NCBI GenBank assembly: GCA_002083475.1
Contig: LWDI01000062.1
Location: forward strand, 8,324-72,323
Direction: 5' to 3'
Length of the DNA: 64,000 bases
DNA from: Proteobacteria bacterium SG_bin5
Lineage (GTDB): Bacteria; Pseudomonadota; Alphaproteobacteria; Sphingomonadales; Sphingomonadaceae
A program made the position numbers and the translations under genes. The notes under the pieces are model-generated. The model was not told where the DNA came from. It saw nothing but the letters and a program-made list of their open reading frames with translations, and searched no databases. This document shows positions 15,905 to 24,395 of the stretch, in pieces. Every line of letters begins with the position of its first letter. The stretch's first letter is position 1.

Positions 15905-16273
15905 TTAGCGATAGTTGAACCCGTAATAGCTATACACCTGCTCGCCATAGGCGTCGTTATAATCGGGCTCTTGATCGCTATAATGCGGCGCGCCCTGCAG
16001 TTGCTCCTTGGTCACGTCGACCATATAGCCGCCATGCTCGGTGTTATAGGTCAGCGCGTCCCAGGGCAGCGGATAGCGATCGGTGCCGATGCCGAGGAAC
16101 CCGCCGAAGGTCATCACCGCATAATCGACTTGGCCCGAAAGCTTGTCGACCATGAAATGTTCGATCGTGCCGAGCCGCTCGCCCTGCAGATTGTAAACCG
16201 CGGTGCCTTCGACCTTGTTCGAGGCGATCAGATCGCTGGTTTCCTGGGTGTCGAGATTATGGGTGGTGTCCAT
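15905..16273 (-). CDS. PRC-barrel domain protein
   Basis: 122 residues. A single PRC-barrel with VEGTAVYNLQGERLGTIEH at its start and MVDKLSGQVDYAVMTFGG, LPWDALTYN following, the layout of the soluble stand-alone PRC-barrel proteins often induced by stress in alphaproteobacteria. The C-terminal tail is rich in Tyr and Asp (QEPDYNDAYGEQVYSYYGF). A second Met codon one codon earlier (16276) is equally possible. Function unknown. Confidence 0.82.
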   Translation of the reverse strand: MDTTHNLDTQETSDLIASNKVEGTAVYNLQGERLGTIEHFMVDKLSGQVDYAVMTFGGFLGIGTDRYPLPWDALTYNTEHGGYMVDVTKEQLQGAPHYSDQEPDYNDAYGEQVYSYYGFNYR

Positions 16274-16394
16274 CATGCCCTCTTGGCTTGTTGGCGCGCC
16301 CGGACGGCCGCGCTTCCAAGAGGCTCAACGCATGGCACCGCGCGCTTGCGGCAACGCTTGGTCGCTCGCTCGGCTCGGTTCGACGGAATGGAAA

Positions 16395-16471
16395 TGGCGC
16401 GAGTGACGGGGCTCGAACCCGCGACCTCCGGCGTGACAGGCCGGCGCTCTAACCGACTGAGCTACACCCGC
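16395..16471 (-). tRNA. tRNA-Asp (GTC)
   Basis: Read on the minus strand: acceptor GCGGGTG pairs with CACTCGC (one G-U), D arm AGCTCAGTCGGTTAGAGC, anticodon arm GCCGGCCTGTCACGCCGG with loop CTGTCAC giving anticodon GTC, T arm GCGGGTTCGAGCCCCGT, discriminator G and encoded CCA. All four arms are intact. No integrase or attachment duplicate is seen beside it. Confidence 0.97.
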
Positions 16472-16579
16472 GCTTCGGTTGAGGCGGCGCGGATAGGCGA
16501 GCGCGCGGGGGCTGTCAACAGGCGAATGGGCGCAACGAAACCTATTCTTCCCCGTAGACGGGGAGGCTCCTTTCCTGGT

Positions 16580-17752
16580 TCACCGCCCGCGCCCGGCGCG
16601 GCGCCTTTGTTCGAGCGTGCCATGTTCGAACAAGAAGCTCGCGATGTCGGGCTTGCCGGCGGCGGCGATCACGGTCTGCGCGATGATCAGGATCGGCACC
16701 GCGAGCAGCGCCCCCGCGGTGCCCCACACCCAGCCCCAAAAGCTCAAGGAAATCAGGATCATGATCGGGTTGATCGTCAAGCGGTGGCCGACGATCAACG
16801 GGGTGATGACATTGGCCTCGAGCAGATGCGAGCCGATCATGATCGCCGCCGGCAGCAGCGCGACCCACAAATCGCTGAACACCATCATCCCGCCGAGCGC
16901 GAGCAGCACCGCCGCCACGATCGGCCCGAAATAAGGCACGTAATTGAGCAAGGCGACGATCCCGCCCCACATCGCGGGATAAGGCATCCCCATCGCCCAG
17001 AGGCACCCCGCCAGGAACACGCCGAGCGACGCGTTGATCACGGTGATCGTGCCCAAATAGGCCGAGGTATCGTCGACCACGTCCTGGATCACCCGCGCGG
17101 TCGCCATCGCGCCGTCGAAGCTCGCGCGACTAGTGATCGTCTCGCGCCGCAGCCGCGTCCATCCGGCCAGGAAAAAATACACGACCAGGATGCCGAAGAA
17201 GATATGCACGAACACCGAAGGCGCCGAGGTCGCGATCAGATCGACGAGCGAGCTCGGCGGCGCCTGTTGCGTCTGCGCCGCGCGCGCGACCGAACGCGCC
17301 GAGCCCGCCGCGAATTTCATCGCGGTGCGATCGATATATTTCTCCAGGCTCTGATAAAGTTCGAGCACCGGGCGCAAATTCATCTGGATGCGCCCGATCC
17401 GCTCGGGGAGCATCCGGAAGAAGGCGACCGCCGGCACCACGATCGCGGCGAGCGCGACATTGGCGGCGGCGAGAAACCCCGTCACGCAGAACAGCGCCGC
17501 GATCGGCGAAGGTACGCGCCGCCGCTCGAGCCATTCGAGCACGGGCACCAAGGCGATCGCAATCACCAGCGCGGCGGTCAAAGGCAGGAAGAATTCGGCG
17601 CCCGCCTTCAAGCCGAAAGGCAGCGCGAGCAACAGCCCGAGCCCGGCGATCAGCGTGAGCGCGGCGAGCAGCCGGTCGCGGCGCCGCAGCGCCTCCATAT
17701 CGGCGCTGGCCGGCGCTTCCGCCTCGTTCAGACCTTCATAGGGTTTGTCCAC
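16580..17752 (-). CDS. AI-2E family transporter (PerM/YdiK-like)
   Basis: About 390 residues with roughly eight hydrophobic segments: a pair near the N-terminus (LTLIAGLGLLLALPFGL; LVIAIALVPVLEWLERRRV), a soluble stretch of about 100 residues, then FFGILVVYFFLAGW and the conserved C-terminal core WGGIVALLNYVPYFGPIVA, LEANVITPLIVG and LTINPIMILISLSFWGWVWG. These motifs define the family; despite the name most members' substrates are unknown (some act as Na+/H+ antiporters). GTG at 17752 (VDKPYEGLNE) fits the GAGGGAG upstream better than the ATG at 17785. Divergent from glpK. Confidence 0.87.
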   Translation of the reverse strand: MDKPYEGLNEAEAPASADMEALRRRDRLLAALTLIAGLGLLLALPFGLKAGAEFFLPLTAALVIAIALVPVLEWLERRRVPSPIAALFCVTGFLAAANVALAAIVVPAVAFFRMLPERIGRIQMNLRPVLELYQSLEKYIDRTAMKFAAGSARSVARAAQTQQAPPSSLVDLIATSAPSVFVHIFFGILVVYFFLAGWTRLRRETITSRASFDGAMATARVIQDVVDDTSAYLGTITVINASLGVFLAGCLWAMGMPYPAMWGGIVALLNYVPYFGPIVAAVLLALGGMMVFSDLWVALLPAAIMIGSHLLEANVITPLIVGHRLTINPIMILISLSFWGWVWGTAGALLAVPILIIAQTVIAAAGKPDIASFLFEHGTLEQRRRAGRGR

Positions 17753-17820
17753 GGTCACTCCCTCGGCGTGCCACTCTAGCGCCATTCCCAGCCGCTGTAA
17801 TCCCGGCTAGCGTGCCCGTC

Positions 17821-19302
17821 ATGACCGAGCTGCTGCTGGTGATCGACGCGGGCACCACCTCCACCCGCGCCATGGCCTTCGCCCCCGATGGGCAATGTGT
17901 GGCGACGCGCGCGGCCGAACTCACGCAACATTATCCCCAAGCCGGCTGGGTGGAGCATGACGCGGGCGAAATTTGGGCGCGCACGCGGCAAATGGCGGCG
18001 GCGGTGATCGAAGCCGTGGGCGGCCCCGCGCGGATCGCCGCGATCGGCATCACCAACCAGCGCGAGACGGTGGTGTTTTGGGACAAGGCGCGCGGCGAGC
18101 CGCTCGCCCCCGCGATCGTCTGGCAGGATCGCCGCACCGCCGCCGATTGCGCCGCGCTGAAGGAGGCGGAGCACGAGCCCGGCGTTCAGGCCAAGACCGG
18201 GCTGCTGCTCGATCCCTATTTCTCGGGCAGCAAGATCGGCTGGGCGATGCGCCATTGGCCGCAACTCGCCGAGGCGGGCGATCGATTGGCGATCGGCACG
18301 GTCGAAAGCTGGCTGGTGTGGAAGCTCACCGAAGGGCTGCACATCACCGACGCGACCAACGCCAGCCGCACCGCGCTGATGGCGATCGGCAGCGGCGGTT
18401 GGGACGATGGGCTGATCGATCTGTTCGCGGCGCCGCGCCGTGCGCTCCCCGAGATCGTGGATTGCGCCGGCCGCTTCGCCGAAACGCGCGCGTTCGGCGG
18501 CGCGATCCCGATCTGCGGGCTCGCCGGCGATCAACAGGCGGCGACGATCGGGCAGGCCTGCCTCGCCCCCGGCGAGACCAAGGCGACCTTCGGCACGGGC
18601 GCCTTCATCTTGACCATGGCGGGCGCCACCCCGCCGGTCTCGCGCCACCGGCTGCTCTCGACCATCGCCTGGCAGCTGGGCGGGCGCCGCGCCTATGCGC
18701 TCGAAGGATCGGTGTTCGTCGCCGGGAGCCTGATCAAATGGCTGCGCGACGCGCTGGGGCTGATCCCCGACGCGGCGAGCACAGCGCGCCTCGCCGAATC
18801 GGTCGCCGACAATGGCGGCGTCTATCTGGTCCCCGCGCTCGCCGGGCTCGGCGCGCCCTGGTGGCGGCCGGAGGCGCGCGCGGCGATCACGGGCCTCAGC
18901 TTCGCCGCCGACCGCGCGCATCTGGTGCGCGCCGCGCTCGAGGCGATGGCGCATCAAAGCCATGATCTGATGACCGCCTTCGCCGCCGACGGGTGCGATT
19001 GGCAGACGCTCAAGATCGACGGCGGGATGGTCGGCAATGATTGGCTCGCGCAGGACCTGGCCGACATGCTCGCGATTCCCGTCGAGCGCCCGGCCTTCGC
19101 CGAGACCACCGCGCTCGGCGCGGCGATGCTCGCGGGCGTCGGCTGTGGCTTGTTCAAGGACTTGGCCGAGGCGAGCGTGCTACGCGGCGCGGTCGAAAGC
19201 TTCACTCCGCGCCTGGACGAATCGGCGCGCGCGCGGCGGCTCGCGGGCTGGGCCGGCGCGGTGCGTTCGGTGCTCGACGCACGTCAAGGCGCCGCCGGTT
19301 AA
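17821..19302 (+). CDS. glpK: Glycerol kinase
   Basis: 493 residues, FGGY kinase phosphorylating glycerol to sn-glycerol-3-phosphate. VIDAGTTSTRAMAF (N-terminal ATP/phosphate loop), GITNQRETVVFWDK, IVWQDRRTA, LLLDPYFSGSKIGW and GLAGDQQAATIGQ are all GlpK hallmarks; KIDGGMVGNDWLAQ and the C-terminal TTALGAAMLAGVG close the fold. ATG at 17821 chosen; GTG at 17812 would add three residues. No glpF, glpD or glpR nearby, so it stands alone. Confidence 0.94.
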   Translation: MTELLLVIDAGTTSTRAMAFAPDGQCVATRAAELTQHYPQAGWVEHDAGEIWARTRQMAAAVIEAVGGPARIAAIGITNQRETVVFWDKARGEPLAPAIVWQDRRTAADCAALKEAEHEPGVQAKTGLLLDPYFSGSKIGWAMRHWPQLAEAGDRLAIGTVESWLVWKLTEGLHITDATNASRTALMAIGSGGWDDGLIDLFAAPRRALPEIVDCAGRFAETRAFGGAIPICGLAGDQQAATIGQACLAPGETKATFGTGAFILTMAGATPPVSRHRLLSTIAWQLGGRRAYALEGSVFVAGSLIKWLRDALGLIPDAASTARLAESVADNGGVYLVPALAGLGAPWWRPEARAAITGLSFAADRAHLVRAALEAMAHQSHDLMTAFAADGCDWQTLKIDGGMVGNDWLAQDLADMLAIPVERPAFAETTALGAAMLAGVGCGLFKDLAEASVLRGAVESFTPRLDESARARRLAGWAGAVRSVLDARQGAAG

Positions 19303-19419
19303 ATATCTCCAGCGGATTGACTTGTTTCGGCGCTTTGGCGCAATTCAACGCGCCCCGGGGGGGTTTAGGGGCGAAAGGCTCGCGAAGGCCGGGACGCTTT
19401 CGCCAGACAGGAGAGAGTG

Positions 19420-19785
19420 ATGCGCCGTTCGATTCTCACCATCGCCACGCTTGCCGCGCCGCTCGTCGCGACGCCTGCCCTCGCGCAGACCGACGCCGCG
19501 ACCGGCCAGAAACTCTATCAGCAAAAGTGCGCGATCTGCCACGCGCCCAACCAGAACAAGATCGGCCCGATGCACAAGGGCATCGTCGGCAAGAAGATCG
19601 CGAGCGTGCCGGGCTATGCCTATTCGGCGGCGATCAAGAAGCTGAAGGGGACTTGGACCCCGGCGACGCTCGATCCTTGGCTCGCCAACCCGCAAAAGGT
19701 CGCGCCGGGCAGCAAGATGGTGCTCCAGGTCGCCGATGCGAACCAGCGCAAGGCGATCATCGCTTATCTCGCCACGCTGAAGTAA
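19420..19785 (+). CDS. Cytochrome c family protein
   Basis: 121-residue periplasmic class I cytochrome c. Signal peptide (SILTIATLAAPLVATPALAQ), heme motif CAICH at about residues 36-40, and a Met ligand in APGSKMVLQV near residue 98. IGPMHKGIVGKKIASVPGY is typical of the small cytochrome c550/c2-like soluble electron carriers. Preceded by AGGAGAG. A paralogue follows at 20008-20391 with the same architecture, so the pair arose by duplication. Confidence 0.9.
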   Translation: MRRSILTIATLAAPLVATPALAQTDAATGQKLYQQKCAICHAPNQNKIGPMHKGIVGKKIASVPGYAYSAAIKKLKGTWTPATLDPWLANPQKVAPGSKMVLQVADANQRKAIIAYLATLK

Positions 19786-19807
19786 CTTCCGCGGCGACGC
19801 ATGAGAG

Positions 19808-19838
19808 GGGCGCCCGCGCCGGGCAGGCACGGGCGCCC
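19808..19838 (+). terminator. Hairpin after first cytochrome c gene
   Basis: GGGCGCCCG (19808-19816) pairs with CGGGCGCCC (19830-19838) around a 13-base loop, followed by TT only. Possible terminator or attenuator between the two cytochrome genes. Confidence 0.4.
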
Positions 19839-19868
19839 TTCGCATATCCGGTCGAGCCGCGTCTCTAT

Positions 19869-19910
19869 CGACGATGGTCTTTCGACGATGGTCTTTCGAC
19901 GATGGCCTTC
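19869..19910. repeat. Three tandem 14-bp repeats between cytochrome genes
   Basis: Unit CGACGATGGTCTTT occurs exactly twice and then once with two changes (CGACGATGGCCTTC), head to tail. The copy number of such short repeats can vary by slippage. Lies about 100 bases upstream of the second cytochrome c start. Confidence 0.7.
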
Positions 19911-20007
19911 GCGCGCCCGCGCGGCACGCTTGCTGCGCGTTTCGCGCAAGCCGCGCGCGACCCGGCGCGCTAGGACGGCCCCGATCGTCGCGCGCGAAAG
20001 GACCGTC

Positions 20008-20391
20008 ATGCGCCTAGCCTGGATTCTCGCCCTGCTTCCCGCCCTGCCCGCCGCGGTCGCGCTCGCCAGGCCGGCGCCGCCGCAGGACGACGCCGCGCTC
20101 GTCGCGCAGGGCAAGGAGGCGTGGGAGGAAAAATGCGGCCTGTGTCACGCGGTCGACAAGCCCAAGATCGGCCCGATGCACCGCGGCGTCGTCGGCCGCG
20201 CGGTCGCGAGCGTGCCGGGCTTCGACTATTCGGACGCGCTGAAGAAGCTGGGCGGGGTGTGGAGCCCCGATCGCATCGACGCCTATATCACCGATCCGCA
20301 AACCTATGCCCCGGGCAATAAAATGGGCCAGTCGGTCGAGGATCCGGCGGACCGCAAGGCGATCATCGCTTATCTGGAAACGCTGAAGTAA
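20008..20391 (+). CDS. Cytochrome c family protein (second copy)
   Basis: 127 residues. Signal peptide WILALLPALPAAVALARP, heme motif CGLCH near residue 43, PKIGPMHRGVVGRAVASVPG, and the Met ligand in APGNKMGQSV. Similar over its whole length to the cytochrome at 19420-19785, with an identical ending of the type KAIIAYLxTLK. ATG at 20008 has GAAAGGA just upstream. Probably a soluble electron carrier or a subunit partner; no oxidase genes are near. Confidence 0.88.
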   Translation: MRLAWILALLPALPAAVALARPAPPQDDAALVAQGKEAWEEKCGLCHAVDKPKIGPMHRGVVGRAVASVPGFDYSDALKKLGGVWSPDRIDAYITDPQTYAPGNKMGQSVEDPADRKAIIAYLETLK

Positions 20392-20483
20392 GCGCTTCGC
20401 GCGCGCGGGCGGTCTTCGCGTTTACGGCGCGCAACCGCTCGTTGTGGCGGCCGAGCTGGGTAGCGGCGCAGGGTCCCGCGCGC

Positions 20484-20505
20484 TATATGACCATATGGAT
20501 GGTCA
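20484..20505 (+). promoter_or_regulatory. Candidate operator and -10 for the Phd/PIN operon
   Basis: TGACCAT (20488-20494) and ATGGTCA (20499-20505) form a perfect 7-bp inverted repeat 10 bases before the antitoxin start, and TATATG at 20484-20489 could be the -10 element. The position fits autorepression by the antitoxin complex. Confidence 0.5.
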
Positions 20506-20515
20506 GGAGCACGTG

Positions 20516-20758
20516 ATGGCGACGATCAATCTGGCCGACGCGAAAGCCCGGTTGAGCGAATTGGTCGACCAGGTCGAAGCGGGCGCTTCGATCGACATCA
20601 GCCGACGCGGCAAGCCCGTCGCGCGGCTATCCCCGGTCGCTCGGCCGCGTGAGCCGATCGACATCGCACTGCTCCAAGCGCTCACCGCGACCCTGCCGCC
20701 CCAATCCGAGAGCGCGGCCGAGTTCGTGCGGGCGATGCGAGACGGCGACCGCTATTGA
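20516..20758 (+). CDS. Phd/YefM-type antitoxin
   Basis: 80 residues. ATINLADAKARLSELVDQVE and IDISRRGKPVARLSPV are the Phd/YefM DNA-binding fold; the C-terminal part (SAAEFVRAMRDGDRY) is the flexible toxin-binding tail. ATG at 20516 follows CAGGAG. The stop overlaps the toxin start as TGATG. A palindromic operator lies just upstream. Confidence 0.88.
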   Translation: MATINLADAKARLSELVDQVEAGASIDISRRGKPVARLSPVARPREPIDIALLQALTATLPPQSESAAEFVRAMRDGDRY

Positions 20759-21183
20759 TGCACTATCTCGACACGTCGCTGATCGTCGCGGCGCTGACGA
20801 ACGAGGCAAAAACGAGCACGGCGCACGCGTTTCTCGCCGCTCGAGACCCGGGCCAACTCTTCATCAGCGATTGGTCGATCACGGAGACGTCTTCAGCGCT
20901 GGCGATCAAGGTTCGTATGCAAAAATTGTCGCTCGATCAAAGGGCGGCGATCCTTGCCATGTTCCGCAGGCTCGTCACCGAAAGCTTCACCATGCTTGCC
21001 GTCACCCCCGAACATTTCCGGGTCGCGGCGGCATTCGCCGATCAACATAAGCTCGCACTTCGCGCCGGCGACGCCCTCCACCTCGCCATCGCTGCGGACC
21101 AGGGAAGCACGCTCTGGACGCTCGACGAGCGTCTCGCCGCCGCCGGGCCGCCGCTTGGCGTCGCGACGCGATTATTGGTGTGA
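20758..21183 (+). CDS. PIN-domain toxin (VapC family)
   Basis: 141-residue PIN-domain ribonuclease. The acidic site is intact: Asp of YLDTSLIV near residue 5, Glu of SITETSSAL, Asp of RAGDALHLAIA, and Asp of TLWTLDERLA. Members cut tRNA or rRNA when freed from the antitoxin. Coupled to the Phd-type antitoxin gene by a one-base stop/start overlap. Confidence 0.88.
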   Translation: MHYLDTSLIVAALTNEAKTSTAHAFLAARDPGQLFISDWSITETSSALAIKVRMQKLSLDQRAAILAMFRRLVTESFTMLAVTPEHFRVAAAFADQHKLALRAGDALHLAIAADQGSTLWTLDERLAAAGPPLGVATRLLV

Positions 21184-21206
21184 ATGCGCGGGGAGGCCCC
21201 CCACCC

Positions 21207-22967
21207 CTAAGCCGCCGCCTCCAGCCGATCGGCGAAGAACGCCTTCAGCTCGCGCTTCAAAATCTTGCCGTTGGCGTTTCTCGGCAGCGTTTCGTCGGAA
21301 AAGCGGATCGCGACCGGCACTTTGAACGCCGCCAGATGCCGCCGCACCCAGGCCTGCAATTCCGCCTCGCTCGCGCTGGTGCCGCTCGCCAAATGGACCA
21401 CCGCCGCCGGCTCCTCGCCCAGCGTGCGGTGCGGCAGGCCGATCAGCGCGGCGTCGCTCACCGCCGGGTGGGCATAGAGCACGTTCTCCACCTCGCTCGA
21501 ATAAATATTCTCGCCGCCCCGGATGATCATGTCCTTGGCGCGATCGACGATATAGAGGAAGCCTTCCTCGTCGAGCCGCGCGAGATCGCCCGTCCTCACC
21601 CAGCCGTCGACGAACGTCGCCGCCGTCGCCTCGGGCTTGTTCCAATAGCCTTTCACGATCATCGGCCCGCGCGCCCACAGCTCGCCGACTTCGCCCACCG
21701 GCAGTTCGCGCGCGCCGCTTTCGTCCATGATCTTCAGATCGGCGACCGCGACCGCCGCGCCGGCGCTGGTCGGGCGGTTGAGATAATCTTCCGCCGCATG
21801 GCCGGTGACGGTCGCCATCGTCTCGGTCATCCCCCAGCCATTGCCGGGCAGCGCGCCGAATTCGGTGTAGATGCGCTTGACCAGTTCGGGCGCGGAGGGC
21901 GCACCGCCATAGGCAATGCTTTCCAGGCTCGACAGGTCATATTTGTGGCGCTCGGGATGATCGAGCAATTGCCAGGCGATCGTCGGCACGCCCCCGGTCG
22001 CGTGGACGCGCTCGCGCTCGATGATCTCCATCGCCCGCACCGCATCCCATTTGCGCATGAAAATGAGCGTCGATCCGCTCGCGACCGCGCCCATCATCCC
22101 CGCGCTGCAAGCGGTGACGTGGAACAACGGGATGCAAGTGAGCATTTTCCGCGGCTCGGTCGCGGTCGGGATCGGGTCGCCGCGCCGCAGCAAGGTGCGC
22201 GCGCCCGAATAGCCGCTGGAGAAAATATTGGTCACTAGATTGCGGTGGGTGCCGAGCGCCCCCTTGGGATTGCCGGTGGTGCCGCTGGTGTAGAAGATCG
22301 TCGCCTCGGTCTCGGGCATGAGCGCCACGGCGGGGAGCGCCCGGTCGGGGAGCGCGCCCCAGTCATGCGGGGTGCCAATCAGCGACTCGAACGCCTCGGC
22401 GGGCGGGGCGAGCGGCTCGCGCGCGCGCAGCACATAAACACGCTCGAGCGCGGGGAGCGCGGCATAATGATCGCGCAGCCGATCGTGCCGCTCGGCATCG
22501 ACGAACAGCAGCCGCGCCCCCGAATCGGCGAGGCCATATTCGAGCTCGGCCCCCGTCCACCAGGCGTTCAAGGGCACCACGATCGCACCGATCGCGACGA
22601 TCGCGAAGAAGATCACCGGCCATTCGGGCAGGTTGCGCGCGCAGAGCGCCACGCGGTCGCCGGGACGAACGCCGAGCCCGACGAGATGATGCGCGAGCGC
22701 GGCGACCGCGCGAAAATGCGCTTCATAGGTCACCCGCTCATCCTCATGGATCACGAATTCGCGCGCGCCGTGCGCCCGCGAATATTGCACGAGCAGCCCC
22801 AGATGCGGCGGCGCGTTCTTCCACACCCGCGTCGGCACACCCCCGATCTCGACCGTCTCCATCTCGAACCGCGCCCCGGGCGCGGTGAGCAGCGCCTCGA
22901 TCTCGGCGAGGCTCATCTTGGGCCAGGCGGGGTCGAGCGCGATCAGGGGTTCGCCAAGGCTGGTCAT
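21207..22967 (-). CDS. Acyl-CoA synthetase (class I adenylate-forming enzyme)
   Basis: 586 residues. Activates a carboxylic acid through an acyl-AMP to its CoA ester. ATP loop YTSGTTGNPKG at about 226-236, GWGMTETMA as the A5 motif, DGWVRTGDLARLDEEGF as the A7/A8 core, and the catalytic Lys in LPRNANGKILKRELKAFF. The N-terminal half carries an insertion-free long/medium-chain pattern. ATG at 22967 has GGAG 9 bases upstream; ATG at 22976 is the alternative. It is the first enzyme of the acyl-CoA catabolic region that runs to 46.7 kb. Chain specificity is unknown. Confidence 0.9.
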   Translation of the reverse strand: MTSLGEPLIALDPAWPKMSLAEIEALLTAPGARFEMETVEIGGVPTRVWKNAPPHLGLLVQYSRAHGAREFVIHEDERVTYEAHFRAVAALAHHLVGLGVRPGDRVALCARNLPEWPVIFFAIVAIGAIVVPLNAWWTGAELEYGLADSGARLLFVDAERHDRLRDHYAALPALERVYVLRAREPLAPPAEAFESLIGTPHDWGALPDRALPAVALMPETEATIFYTSGTTGNPKGALGTHRNLVTNIFSSGYSGARTLLRRGDPIPTATEPRKMLTCIPLFHVTACSAGMMGAVASGSTLIFMRKWDAVRAMEIIERERVHATGGVPTIAWQLLDHPERHKYDLSSLESIAYGGAPSAPELVKRIYTEFGALPGNGWGMTETMATVTGHAAEDYLNRPTSAGAAVAVADLKIMDESGARELPVGEVGELWARGPMIVKGYWNKPEATAATFVDGWVRTGDLARLDEEGFLYIVDRAKDMIIRGGENIYSSEVENVLYAHPAVSDAALIGLPHRTLGEEPAAVVHLASGTSASEAELQAWVRRHLAAFKVPVAIRFSDETLPRNANGKILKRELKAFFADRLEAAA

Positions 22968-23079
22968 CGCGCGCATCTCTCCATCGGACGTTCGGCTCTT
23001 CAGGCCGATCTCGCGCGCAAGTTAGAGTTGATTTGGCCGCCGCTCAAGGCAATAGAAGGGCCGGTTTCGAAATAGGGGT

Positions 23080-24306
23080 ATGGCGAGCATGGCACTGGCG
23101 GACCCGCAAGGCTTGGGCTTCGACGCGGCGCGGCTGGCGCGGATCGATACGCTGCTGAACGCGCGTTACGTCGCGCCCGGGCTGCTGCCCAACGCCCAGA
23201 TCCTGATCGCGCGCGACGGCCAGATCGCGCATTTCAGCCATCTCGGCCAGGCGCGCGAGGAAGGCGGCGCGGTGACCGAAGCCTCGCTGTTTCGAATCGC
23301 GAGCATGACCAAGCCGATCACGAGTCTCGCCTTCATCATGCTGGTGGAAGAGGCCAAGGTCGCGCTCGATACGCCGGTTCACCATGTCTTGCCCGAGTTC
23401 AAGGGGCTGGGCGTTTACAATGGCGGCGGCGCGGGCGTGCCCTTCGCGACCAAGCCCACCGCCGAGCCGATGCGGATGGTCGATCTGCTGCGCCACACCA
23501 GCGGGCTGACCTATGGTTTCCAAAACCGCTCCAATGTCGACGCCGCTTATCGCGAGCAGAAGCTGGAGAATTGGTTCGGCAACCATGATCTAGCCAGCTT
23601 CGTCGCCGCGCTCGGCAAGTTGCCGCTGGAATTCTCGCCGGGGAGCGCCTGGAATTATTCGGTCGCGACCGATGTGCTCGGCGCGGTGATCGAGCGGGTT
23701 TCGGGCGTGACGCTCGACGCCTTTTTCCACGACCGGATTTTCGCGCCGCTCGGGATGCACGACACCTTCTTCCAAGTGCCCGAGGACAAGATCGATCGGC
23801 TGGTCGATTGCTATGACTTCGTCCCCGGCGGCAAGAAGCTCTGGGATCGCGGCGCCGCGAGCGCCTGGGCGCATCGGCCCAAGCTGCTCTCGGGCGGCGG
23901 CGGGCTGGTCTCGACCGCGCTCGATTATCACCGTTTCTGCACCTTGTGCCTGAATGGCGGCACGCTCGACGGCGTGCGCCTCGTCAGCCGCAAGACGATG
24001 GAGCTGATGACGCAGAACCATCTGCCCGGGGGCGCCGATCTCGCGTCGATGTCGAAATCCTTGTTCAGCGAGACGCAAAACGCGGGCACGGGCTTCGGGC
24101 TGGGGTTCGCGGTGAATATCGATCCGGTGCGATCGATGATGCCGGGATCGGTCGGCGAATATTATTGGGGGGGCATGTTTTCGACCGCTTTCTTCATCGA
24201 TCCGGTCGAGCGCGTCCACATGGTGTTCATGACCCAGCTTCGCCCCTCCAGCACTTATCCGATCCGGCGCGAGCTGAAGACGATGATTTATTCGGCGCTG
24301 ACCTAA
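23080..24306 (+). CDS. Serine hydrolase, beta-lactamase/EstB family
   Basis: 408-residue class C beta-lactamase-like fold esterase or peptidase. Nucleophile motif SMTK at residues 75-78 (FRIASMTKPI), second motif YSV at 193-195 (WNYSVATDV), and GGMFSTAFFIDP near the end in place of the KTG/HxG strand. DLLRHTSGLTYGF is typical of the EstB/LovD-like esterases found in lipid catabolism gene clusters. No signal peptide, so cytosolic. Alternative start ATG at 23089. Divergent from the acyl-CoA synthetase gene, with the promoter space of about 110 bases between them. Confidence 0.87.
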   Translation: MASMALADPQGLGFDAARLARIDTLLNARYVAPGLLPNAQILIARDGQIAHFSHLGQAREEGGAVTEASLFRIASMTKPITSLAFIMLVEEAKVALDTPVHHVLPEFKGLGVYNGGGAGVPFATKPTAEPMRMVDLLRHTSGLTYGFQNRSNVDAAYREQKLENWFGNHDLASFVAALGKLPLEFSPGSAWNYSVATDVLGAVIERVSGVTLDAFFHDRIFAPLGMHDTFFQVPEDKIDRLVDCYDFVPGGKKLWDRGAASAWAHRPKLLSGGGGLVSTALDYHRFCTLCLNGGTLDGVRLVSRKTMELMTQNHLPGGADLASMSKSLFSETQNAGTGFGLGFAVNIDPVRSMMPGSVGEYYWGGMFSTAFFIDPVERVHMVFMTQLRPSSTYPIRRELKTMIYSALT

Positions 24307-24373
24307 GCGCGTCGCCCCAGCGAACACTGGGGCCTCATGCCACCAAGGCCCCAGCTTTCGCTGGGGCGACGGA
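24307..24373. repeat. Palindromic intergenic repeat, GCGTCGCCCC type
   Basis: GCGTCGCCCCAGCG...CTGGGGCC and GGCCCCAGCTTTCGCTGGGGCGACG face each other; the outer ends match the element at 2516-2596. Lies between the hydrolase stop and the ribosome binding site of the next gene. Confidence 0.65.
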
Positions 24374-24395
24374 CTGAAAGCGAACAGGAGCAACC

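Noticed and set aside
16395..16471. tRNA-Asp as an integration site of a mobile island
   Set aside because: No integrase gene, no repeated tRNA 3' end nearby, and neighbours share the host composition.
15971..17779. 602-codon plus-strand frame across the PRC gene, tRNA and transporter gene
   Set aside because: It reads through a tRNA gene and is antisense to a well-defined membrane protein.
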